A stretch of DNA of 64,000 nucleotides from positions 310,001-374,000 of the forward strand of contig JAJJXM010000059.1 of the NCBI GenBank assembly GCA_024516155.1. The letters run 5' to 3'. This DNA is from Pyronema omphalodes. Lineage: Eukaryota > Ascomycota > Pezizomycetes > Pezizales > Pyronemataceae. The notes beneath the pieces were generated by a model. That model was not told the origin of the DNA and did not search any database. It saw nothing but the letters and a program-made list of their open reading frames with translations. The translations under genes and the position numbers were made by a program. Shown in pieces: positions 10,577 to 19,629 of the stretch (the first letter of the stretch is position 1; each line of letters begins with the position of its first letter).

Positions 10577-12178
10577 CTCCCCGTGTCTACTACACTCACG
10601 GCAGATGTTCTACTTTCCGCGCACTCTGCCTCTTCAGCTGACTCCATTTGGATTCTTGATTCCGGAGCCACCCACCATTTCTGCAACAATTCCTCTCTGT
10701 TTGTTCCTTCCTCTCTTGCTTCTTGTCCTCCCGTTTCCATCAGACTGGGTGACAATTCCACAGTCAGCGCCTCTTCAAAAGGCACGATCTGTCTGTCAAA
10801 CTCCCATTCTGTTACAGCCCTTCTTGTTCCTGTTTTCCGTTTTTCTTTATTTTCTATTCCTTTATTTGACAAATGTGGCTGGTCCACAAAAATGTCTAAC
10901 AATTGCTGCGTTGTCTCTGATACTACGGACACAACTGTTATCCTTGCTACGATGCAAGATGACCTTTATCGGTGGACCCAAGATGATCCCACCGTTTTAG
11001 TTACTACACGCTCGGGTCGTGTTACGTCTACACCTACAACAGAAGCACAAGCCCCTGTACCTACTCCGGCACCGCTCTCCGAAATGCTTCCCCTAGAACG
11101 ACCTCGACCTGTTAAACAGACCCTTCGAGTTCTAAATCGTCAGTTTCACCAATCCCAGTCCTCGAATTCTGCCCTCACGTGGCATCGGCGACTCGGACAT
11201 CTACATTTCGAATCCCTGAAACAACTCCTAGGAAACAAAAACATCTCGGAGCGCGACATGCCTGACCACTGCGAACCTTGTGTCCTTGCCAAACAGCGCC
11301 AGTCTGTTATTCGAACTCCGACAACTCGCTCGACGATTCCTTTCGAACTAGTTCACTCGGATGTCTGTGGTCCTATGTCGACCACCTCCCTAGGGAAATC
11401 TCGCTACTACATTGTGTATATCGATGACTTCACTAGGTGGGTTAAGGTCTATTTCCTGAACTCAAAATCCACCGACTGTATACTGCCTGTCTTCCGGAAA
11501 TTTCTGGCTTGGGTAAATAATCAAGGCTACACTGTCAAACATCTACGTTGTGACAATGGCACTGGTGAGTTTAACAACCAACAATTCCGTGATCTCCTGG
11601 ATCTAGCGGGCATCTCGTTCGAACCCGCTCCTCCTTACACGCAGCATAAAAATGGTACCGCGGAGCGCATGATCCAGACTCTTAACACCAAGGCGCGCTG
11701 TATGCTTCTCGATTCACACCTACCGCATTTTCTCTGGGCCGAGGCCATCAATACCGCAGCATATCTACACTCGATTACTCCCTCTGCGTCTCTACCGAAT
11801 TTTAAATCTCCTGTTGAAACTCTTCGCGGTTCCTCTCCCCAGATCGACCACCTTCGCCGCTTCGGTTGTCTTGTCTATCAACACATCCCTCCGGCTCAGC
11901 GCACTGACAAAAACTGGGGCCCTCGTTCGCTACCATGTGCAATGGTTGGATATGCACCCAACACAACGAAGATCTGGGCATCTACGACTTCTCTACCAAG
12001 CGTATTTGCCTTGCTTCAAGTGTTGTCTTTGTTGAAGATGTCAATTCGTTTGACTCTTCCACCCTGGTTTCGTCACAAGAACACTGTGAAATTCAAGCAG
12101 CTTTGGATCTCTTACCAGATCCGGCCAAAGATGAGGCAGAGGACATTTTGATGGCAGACTCAGGGCAGCCCACAGAAA
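10577..12178 (+). pseudogene. copia Pol, protease and integrase part (frameshifted)
   Basis: The frame continues directly from gag after the TGA. The aspartic protease motif WILDSGATHHFC lies near 10650. The integrase has its HHCC zinc region (WHRRLGHLHFESLK ... CEPCVLAK, about 11180-11300). The DDE core follows: VHSDVCGPM, then LRCDNGTGEF, then GTAERMIQ (11350-11680). The C-terminal region of integrase then switches frame near 11965 (MVGYAPN in one frame, GIYDFSTKR and VVFVED in another), so the original frame stops at 12151 while the second continues past 12178. The enzyme would integrate element cDNA into host DNA. The shift predicts a non-functional Pol unless it is a sequence error. Confidence 0.85.
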
Positions 12179-12583
12179 GTATGTTTCCGCATGTTTTCCC
12201 TTTTCCCCCTTTTCCGTTTCTCTTTCCGTTCTTCTTTCCGCTCTTTCGTTCTTTCTTTTCCTCCGTCCTCTGTCCACCCCTCGCTCCCGTGTCTGACCTA
12301 CCACTCCCCGAATGGTTGGTGCTCAATTCAGTTGAGTAATGAAAATTTGTGCGCCTGGAGGACGCAGGCTCTTAGAGCCACATCTCTCATCATTCCGTTC
12401 AGTGTTTTCCGTTTCTTTCTGCTTTCTCAAAAGTCTTTCTTCAAGAACTTCCCCGCTATGAGAGAAGAGGTGCTCAGCTTGTCTGATTAAAAGTTTCACT
12501 TCTGTTTCCTTCCGTAACTTTTTCGAGCCTAAGTTTCTTGTTCTGCTCTTCACCTTTAACACTGTTCTAATCTTGCCATTTAG
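12179..12583 (+). other. Candidate intron or pyrimidine-rich insertion inside copia pol
   Basis: A 405-bp C/T-rich block starts with the perfect donor GTATGT and ends CTAATCTTGCCATTTAG. It lies between the integrase and reverse-transcriptase coding parts. It contains stops in the coding frame, and its length is a multiple of three, so removal leaves the flanking frame unchanged (serine codon A|GT). An intron in an RNA-copied element would be unusual. It could also be a low-complexity insertion. Confidence 0.4.
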
Positions 12584-14410
12584 GTGATTGCCCAGTCGTG
12601 CAGGTGGTCACCTCCGCTCCTGCTCCCAAAAGAGACAACACTGAAAACGCGAAATTCTACACCGATGTGTCGTTTCTTCAGAACAACAAGCCTCGCTATT
12701 TATATCGAACTTCGTAAAATCAATGACTATTGAAGACACTGATGTCGATGACCCCGAATGCTCCGCTTATGCTGACTGCGACCCTCTCACATATAATGCT
12801 GCCATTAACAGTCCGGATAGTGAGCATTGGAAGGCTGCGATGCAACAGGAATGGGATTCTCTTCTCGAAAATCAAACCTTCCAAGCTTTTGCCGGCTCCA
12901 CCCTCTCACCTGCTTCGTCTAGCTCTCCGCAAACAGATACCCCCATATCTCTCCCGTTCGGATGCAAGTCACTTAAATGCAGATGGATCTACAAGACGAA
13001 ACAGAATGCGAATGGTTCGAGAAAGTACAAGGCCCGCCTAGTTATCAAAGGCTACGAACAAGTTCCCGGTGTCGACTATGACGAGACATATGCACCGGTG
13101 TCCAAGATGGCAACCTTACGATACCTCCTGAGTTTAGCAGCATCGCACAACTGGACAATAGACCAAATGGATGTTGTTACGGCGTTTCTTAACCCGCCAT
13201 TGACAATGACTGCACGTATATGGCTATGCCCCAAGGCATTGACTGGTTGGATACGCGTTTGGAAAAGTCATCTATTGTGCGCTTACAGAAAGCTCTTTAT
13301 GGATTAAAACAAGCCCCCCGTCTGTGGTGGCAGGAAATCAATGAGTATCTCCTCTCTCTCGGCTTCGTCCAGTCCTCTGCGGACCCGAACCTCTATGTTC
13401 TTGAGGGGGTGCTACTGCTGCTCTATGTGGATGACATTCTTATCTTCAATACCACTCCGGATCGCTTAGGAGACAGGATCAAACTCGCACTCAGCTCTAA
13501 GTACAAGATGACGGACCTTGGCCGTGCCTCTCGCTTCCTTGGTCTGGAAATCGAGTACTTACCTGATGGCAGTATCGCCCTGAGTCAAAAAGGCTACATC
13601 AAAACTGTCCTCCAAAGATTCTCTTTGATGGATTGCACACCGGTGTTCAGCCCGATGGACCCAAATGTGGACTTGGAAAATGTCATCTGTAGTGACTCCA
13701 AAGCCTCTCCGTCAGATCGCTTGCGTTACCTCTCAATGGTGGGCTCTCTGATGTATGCGGCTATTGGAACAAGACCCGACATTGCCTACTCGGTTACTGC
13801 TCTATCACGATACAATCAATCTCCGTTGAACATGCATCTCACCGCTGCCCGTCGTGTGCTCCGTTACCTGAAAGGATCGATCAACTTATCTATCATCTAT
13901 CGCCGCGACAACGACCTTCGATCAGATCAAGTCCGTATCTACAGCGAGAGCGACTGGGCAGGAAACTCCAAAGGTAGAAAGAGCATTGGTGGTTGTGCAA
14001 TCCTCGCACCCGGCGCGACAGGTCTAATCAACTGGTCAGCCAAAAAGCAGTCGGTGGTAGCCTTATCAACCTTGGAGGCTGAATACATCGCCTGCAGTGA
14101 GGCCACCAGAGACGCATTGTGGCTACGACAACTTATGATTGACACCAAAATCTCGACAAACGAAAATGCGACCGAAGTGTTTTGCGACAACCAAGGTGCC
14201 CTAACGCTGCTAAAGTCAGGTGTCATCAAAGCAAAAACAAAACACATTGCGGTCAAATTTCATCATGTTCTCGACGAAGTCAAACGAGGATCCGTGAGAT
14301 CCACATACGTCGCCTCTAAGGAAAACGTGGCCGACGTACTTACGAAACCGCTCAACAGCCCTAATCACTCAAATGCAATTCGTCTTCTCGGAATGGAAAC
14401 CTCACCTTAA
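12584..14410 (+). pseudogene. copia Pol, reverse transcriptase and RNase H part (frameshifted)
   Basis: Three frames cover this part: 12584 to about 12714, 12723-13307 and 13220-14410 (stop TAA). The reverse transcriptase begins with CRWIYKTKQNANGSRKYKAR and RLVIKGYEQVPGVDYDETYAPV. The active-site strand is LLLYVDDILIF near 13420. The reading frame shifts between VVTAFLNPP and YMAMPQG near 13200. RNase H follows with the copia-typical YSESDWAG, STLEAEYIACSEA and IAVKFHHVLDEV blocks, and the frame ends shortly after VADVLTKPL. The last ~400 codons are uninterrupted. The enzyme copies element RNA into cDNA. Two frame breaks (near 12714 and 13200) make it defective as read. Confidence 0.88.
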
Positions 14411-14776
14411 GGTATCCGGCAAAAGGGGGTGATCGACCGAAGGTCGGTGCCTGCGCCAAGTTCTTGATGACGTGTGTCTGGATGGATATGGTTTTGTCGG
14501 ATATGGGATATGGAAAGAGGGGGTGTGCTGGCTTTATGATCATGGTGTTTGGTTTGGAATTGGGTTTTGCTCTGCAGGGAATTTTTCTGATTTATGGTAT
14601 ATGGATGTTTTGTTCTTTCTGGTTGGGTTACTGGTGTTACGGGTTATTGCTATGGATTACTGGGTCGTATTATGGATGGATTGATTGGTTATGATGGCTA
14701 CATTTTTTCGGGTATTTCTTCTGTGTATTTGCTGGATTTTATTATGTTTTCACACCTTGCCTTTGGCGAGGGGGTG
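14411..14776 (+). other. copia 3' untranslated region with polypurine tract
   Basis: This G/T-rich non-coding stretch lies between the pol stop and the 3' LTR. A small hairpin, CGACCGAAGGTCG, sits just after the stop (about 14433-14445). The purine-rich GGCGAGGGGGTG just before the LTR is the expected plus-strand primer. Open frames here are composition artefacts. Confidence 0.6.
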
Positions 14777-14936
14777 TGTTGAAGTGACGCCTAAGGCCGG
14801 TGTGGGCTAGGGTTACTAGGTGCTATATTAGCTTGCTGTGCTTCCGGTGGAAATGGTTCTTCACTCAATACATCAACTGTTTCTCGTTCTCCACTTCCAC
14901 CGTTCTCTCCTCGTGCCTCTCGTCTTCCTTCCGACA
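14777..14936 (+). repeat. copia 3' LTR
   Basis: This 160-bp copy of the LTR at 9350-9507 begins TGTTGAAGTGACGCC and ends CTTCCGACA. It is followed by the target-site duplication ATCTA. There are a few substitutions and short indels against the 5' copy. Confidence 0.9.
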
Positions 14937-15972
14937 ATCTACAGTCGCTCTAGAGGCTCTCTTTTGAGCTTCTTGCATAGGTACACGGTCTCCTTTTCCA
15001 AGAGGCATCAGGTTATCGTCCAATTGCCGAGCTGATGAAGCTTCATATATGCAGCGAAGGTAACGTCACGCTTTGCCCATTTTTCGGTGTGCCAGGCTTC
15101 AGTTGTATTAAATCACCGAATATCGGGATGGATGGAGTTTGGCCAGACGACTTCTGCCTCCCATGATACTCTAGCATCGATGCCTACAGACTTGGTTGTC
15201 TGGAACTGAGGTCGTAAATCCACGAACTCCTGAGGTGGAAGGCATGCACAAAAATGGTAAAGATGAGGAATAGAACTTTCCATTGTGAGGACAGCCCTGA
15301 TATTAAAACGGTAGCAAAATTACATGAATTATGGAAATAGGCAGTCACATACCCGGTGTTTTCAATCCGGTAAACCTTGTCATGTCCCTCCTCACAATCT
15401 TTATCATCGTACTCCCATTCAGTATCTAAGTCCACTTGTCTCGACTGATCTCTGTAGAGTTCTTTCATCTGTTCTTCCAAGATTTCAAAGTCACTAGATT
15501 TCGTTTGTGTGGTACCACGAGGGTACATGATGATATAAGAAATCTCCTTTCTCCACGCCCTTCCACGTCGTTGAACGAAGCTCTTCAAGTTCGTTGGTGG
15601 TTCAAAGCAAACAACCAAGTGGCAGTCCTGGATATCTAGTCTCTCCTCGATGACTGAGGTTGAGATAATAAAATAAGATTCTTTTTTCCCGTTCGGAAAT
15701 CCTGGAGAGTTGATTGTTGACGCTTGTTTCTACTCTTATCTAATAACCCTAAGCCACTAGAATCCGTCATCGCACCAGGCTTAAATATCCGTTTTGTGCG
15801 TGCGTGGTGCTTGAGAATCTCCGTAAAAGCCAAGGTACCAGCTGTTTGTTGTACAAACACCAATCCAGAAAACGCCGCTATATTATCCTTATCCATCTCA
15901 TTCTCATGTTCAGTAAGAAGAATGTCTATGAGCGCCTCGACTTTGATACTAACCCCCCTGGGCTGGACTTAA
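14937..15972 (-). pseudogene. Dicer-like protein, 5' fragment (helicase C domain and dimerisation domain)
   Basis: Reading down from 15972, the frame gives VSIKVEALIDILL, then SGLVFVQQTAGTLAFTEIL: the helicase C-terminal domain of Dicer. Near 15675 the frame shifts by one base into STSVIEERLDIQDCHLVV and SFVQRRGRAWRK (helicase motifs V and VI). A 56-bp intron (15297-15352, GTATGT...TATCAG) joins in frame to VLTMESSIPHLYHFCACLPP and FVDLRPQF, the start of the Dicer dimerisation domain. Its later part (WHTEKWAKRDVTFAAYMKLH) is separated by in-frame TGA codons. The upstream DEAD/DEAH helicase half is missing; similarity ends at about 15972. The gene continues at 9349 on the other side of the copia element. 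With frameshifts, stops, lost ends and an insertion, it is a dead RNA-silencing gene. Confidence 0.82.
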
Positions 15973-16554
15973 TGAAACCGGTAAAGAGAAAATGTAGAGA
16001 GAAGCCGGAATGGGGGGAGTAGAAAATGGCGGAGTTCTTTCAGACGGCTTGGATGGTGGCAGAGGGAGGCGGAATTAGCGGAGAGGGACTCGTGAATTCT
16101 TGATGTGGTTTCGGGGAATCTCCCGGACTGCTCGTGGTGGGAGAAGCTTGTATTGGGGGAGGGGTAGGAGGTGCACAGGATTGGAACACACTGAGGAAAT
16201 TGGGTATTGCTGCAGGTCGGAGTGCTGAAAATCGGGGGACAGAGCAGGTGGTAAAATTTGTCGAGAGCTCCGTGATAATGTAGGGAAGCTTGAGAACTCG
16301 AGTTTGTAGTGGAGTTCGTAGTAGCTGGTGGAGAAGCGAGGTGGGGGGAAGCGAGACGGAGAGCTGATGCAACGGGAGCTAGTGGTAGGTAGCAGCGGGG
16401 GGTAGATAGCGCCCCTTGCAGGGCTGAATCTTGATGGATGGGGCCCTTTTCACATGACATCACATCTGGAAGCCGGAAGGGAAAGATTTTGCACGTATAA
16501 AGTTCCATCGAAACCTGATATCTGTCACCACCCTCACCACAGCATTTTTCCGTT
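15973..16554. other. No gene recognised upstream of the Dicer remnant
   Basis: A 212-codon - strand frame (16607-15969) is Pro/Ser/Thr-rich and shows no helicase motif. It does not supply the missing N-terminal half of Dicer. Confidence 0.45.
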
Positions 16555-16830
16555 GTAACCTCCATCAACAGTAATAAATCAACCACCACCATCCCCCACC
16601 ACAACATTTCTCGATCAACCCCTTCAATCCCTCAGCACACCATTTCTCCGCTGCGATCAACCCCTCGAATCCCTCAGTAAATCAACCACCGCAATCCCTC
16701 AGAACACCATTCCTCGACCAACCCCTCGAATCCCCCAATGAATCAACTACCACAATCCCTCAGCACACCATTTATTGACCAACCGCTCGAATCCCCAATA
16801 AATCAACCCCTTCAATCCCTCAGCACAAAA
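16555..16830 (+). repeat. Imperfect ~61-bp tandem repeat
   Basis: The recurring units contain AATCCCTCAGCACACCATTT, then CTCGACCAACCCCTCGAATC and AATAAATCAACCACC. About four degenerate copies are visible, with C-rich sense and a period near 60 bp. Confidence 0.7.
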
Positions 16831-17159
16831 GTACTAATGAACAATCTACCTGCAAAAGGCCAAAAAGAAATTGAAATTTCAGCGTGATGCTGACCACAAA
16901 CTATTCGAAATCAGGACCTAATGATCCAGCATAGGTATGTCTTATCCCGCTGTTTTTATCAAAAGCTGATGTACCGGCAGTGTGGTTGTTTGTTTTGCCT
17001 GTGTTTTTTTTGTTTGTATTTTTTTTTCTTTTTTCTACATTAAATTACTTGCATTGAATGTACCTCTTTTCCTGTAACATACAAATCTAGAAAAAATGCC
17101 GTTGAATAAACCTTTTGTTTGGCGTTATCTAAACGCTGAGAGAAAGCTTAAAATGCAAC

Positions 17160-17445
17160 ACAAAAACAACAAAATGAGTAGAAAATAAACGGGTGATAAA
17201 ACATAAATAGGGAATAAAACAAGTCATAAAATAAATGGTGAATAACTCGGGGGTGAAGGAAATAGTGAATAACTTGGGGGGTGAAATAAATTAAGAATAA
17301 GTCAGGGGATGAAATAAAACATAAATAAAGTGGGGGGGGGGGGGCGAAATAAACGGGGGATAGAGCTTAAGGCTTTAAGCAGAGGATAGCACGAGGATAG
17401 CACGAGGATAGCACGAGGTTAGCACGAGGTTAGCACGAGGTTAGG
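17160..17445 (+). repeat. Low-complexity GAAATAAA-type repeats and six 11-bp units
   Basis: From 17160 to 17350 the sequence repeats variants of GTGAAATAAA/GTGAATAAC with G runs, including a run of 14 G. At about 17381-17445 there are six units of GAGG(A/T)TAGCAC in a row. Confidence 0.7.
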
Positions 17446-18813
17446 TAGGGGGTAGTCGAAGGATAGGTCGGGCATAGCAGGAGGACATTTTATTCTCATC
17501 GTGGAATAAAGTTATGCACTGATGGCATATCATTATAACGATCTGATGTACCACAGGGCTTTCCTCACCTACATGCCCTCTGGAGGCACGTCAGACAAAG
17601 CCATGGAGGCCGGTGTAAGCAGCGCTGTTTTTGGGGCCGATGTGCCATCAAGGATCGGATGGATAAAGAGACTTGGAAAGCACATATTGGACGTCATACC
17701 GTGGTATCTGGTCGGATCAGAGAGGGGTATTATTGGGATCGTAAGTTCTTTCCGTCGTACACCACCGCACTCAGCCCCTACGCCACCGGCATATCTTGCT
17801 CCTCATATGCGTCCTGAGTGATATTATCTAACGCTCAATTTGTCAAAGCTAAACCGCGAACATCAAACTCGACCCAGAAAACTCGTAAACGCAGTCCACA
17901 AAGAGTTGGATCAACGCCTTTCCCTCGTGTCACGTTCAGTCGTCGAGCATGCCATATCGTTACTCGTTCCACAATAATGACTCGATCAAAGACTAAAGCA
18001 GCAGCGAACAGCAAAGCATAAACGCAATGTTTGATGGAGCTAGATGTCTGGAGGTACGATCTGGGTGACCGGAACACACCTAGTTGCTGCAAGTCGCAGG
18101 ACGTGCGGTGTAACATCGTCGTAAGTCAAATACGGGACGGCCTGTTCGAAAATGATGCCACTGCCCCCGACCTTGATGTTCGGCGCGAGTTTCATGAGGT
18201 TTCAGTTTTTATTCTTGAGTTTTTGTAACACCAGAAGTTTTATGTAATGAAGGGAATTAGGACCAGTGAGTCGAATGTTGACGGTTTGGTGTATTAGCAG
18301 GACAGTATCTTACTATGTTATGAACAGCATTATTACAGGAATTCATGGAATGTTGATTCACAGACGTTCATACAGAGGAAGAGCTATAGTAAACATAACC
18401 AACGTGTGGCTACGGAGCAAGTTGGGCTACCACGAGCGATAATCCATGTTGTCGCGGGTATGCATTTGGTGTTTTTTTTTTTTTCACAAAGAAATAACTC
18501 AACACACCAGATAGGTATCGGCATGCAGCTACAAGAGATATGTGTGGTTTAATATAGTTGCCCGTGTACCATATAGACTATCAGTATTGTTGACCTTTCT
18601 TGTCACTTGATCAGCCACACATCAAAATCAACGTGAGTATAACGTTGCCCTGAAGCGACTATAGCGCTTAATACCCAGCCCCGTTGGCGTGCCTGTAAGT
18701 CGGGTGACGTCCAGTTTCGAGACTTTTCGTAGCTATTCTATAAGGAGATTTTCTGATCGTGATGGATTCCTTGTACGTGGTACATCCCGGGTGTCATCGA
18801 AAAGGTCATGTTG

Positions 18814-18817
<4 letters not shown>
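17446..18817. other. No supported gene
   Basis: A 99-codon frame at 17522-17821 and a basic 67-codon frame at 17818-18021 are open, but neither has a recognised domain or splice pattern. They may be exons of an unrecognised gene; the sequence alone does not show it. Confidence 0.4.
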
Positions 18818-18848
<31 letters not shown>

Positions 18849-19629
18849 CATTTCATACACGCATCTAACCCTAAGGTTATGGCGGAGACTACTAGTATAT
18901 ACATTGCTAACTTCTGAGAGTGACCTCAGGAGTTACCGGGAACGCCCCGGAGCGGTCTATCTTTGTCGGGTTGTAGTCCCCCTCTTCACTCATTCTCCAT
19001 TTCTGCTCGTCTCGTCGGTGTTGTCCCGGAGCCCTGTTCGCTCTTCACTCACCCTTCCCGGTGCCTGTTGTTCCTCCTCCTTCCCCGTTGACGTCCCCTT
19101 TTTATTTATTTTTTATTTTTTTTTTTTTTTTTAAAATCTCCTCCTCCCTTCTCCTTCCTCTTCTCCGATACCGCCCCTTTCTCCCTCCTTCTCCATGCTC
19201 CCCTTTCTCCCTCCGTCCTCCTTCCCCCACTGCATCTCCCTCTTCCTTCCCCTCCTTCAATCTTCTTCTTTTCCTACTCTCTCCCGTTCCCTTCCCTCTC
19301 CTTTCCTTCTCCTTTCCCCTATCCTTCCCCTCTCCACTTCGTTCATTATATACATATTATTATTATTAAATTTTTTTTTTTTTTTTTTTTATTCTTTTTT
19401 TTTTTTTTTTTTTTTTAATGTTCCTCGTCTGGGTCCAACAATGTTCCCCAGCCTGTCGTCTCGGTTCGTCTGTCTTGTCTGTTAACCTCTCCGGGGGACT
19501 TACTCAATACCGTGTGTGCCCATTCTGAGGTGGCGACCTTAGTGTCAGAAATTATGGTGATCAGTGCCTTGATGCCGGTTTTTGTGTGCAGGATAATGCG
19601 TAGGTGGAGTTGTCGGTGTCAGGGTAGCT
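18818..19629 (-). other. LINE 3' region with several A tracts
   Basis: In the element's sense, the sequence after the RNase H frame runs through A tracts at about 19416-19394, 19390-19371 and 19132-19116 (and TAA repeats). It then continues with a purine-rich stretch and a final tract of 31 A at 18848-18818. Several A tracts suggest nested or repeated 3' ends, or a purine-rich 3' UTR. Confidence 0.55.

Larger units (their letters stand above)
9350..14936 (+). mobile_element. Ty1/copia LTR retrotransposon inserted in the Dicer-like gene
   Basis: A complete element lies between two LTRs (158 and 160 bp, TGTTG...CGACA), flanked by a perfect 5-bp target-site duplication ATCTA (9345-9349 and 14937-14941). 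The order is LTR, primer-binding site, gag, protease, integrase, reverse transcriptase, RNase H, polypurine tract, LTR. Having integrase before reverse transcriptase defines the copia superfamily. The LTRs differ by only a few bases and indels, so the insertion is not ancient, but pol has several frame breaks. Confidence 0.93.

Noticed and set aside
12181..12562. Basic - strand frames overlapping the copia pyrimidine block
   Set aside because: They are the complement of a C/T-rich tract (Arg/Lys/Glu-rich by composition), not a gene.
14464..14782. Hydrophobic + strand frames after copia pol
   Set aside because: They lie in the G/T-rich 3' UTR, change frame freely and have no domain.
15969..16607. 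212-codon - strand frame as the missing N-terminal half of Dicer
   Set aside because: It is Pro/Ser/Thr-rich with no helicase motifs (no GKT, no DEAD/DECH), so it is not the helicase.
17381..17445. Regular short repeats considered as a CRISPR-like array
   Set aside because: The units are adjacent without spacers, and the sequence is eukaryotic; it is a simple tandem repeat.
19061..19485. Open frames rich in Phe, Ser and Pro on the + strand
   Set aside because: They are translations of C/T-rich and poly-T sequence in the LINE 3' region; composition artefacts.
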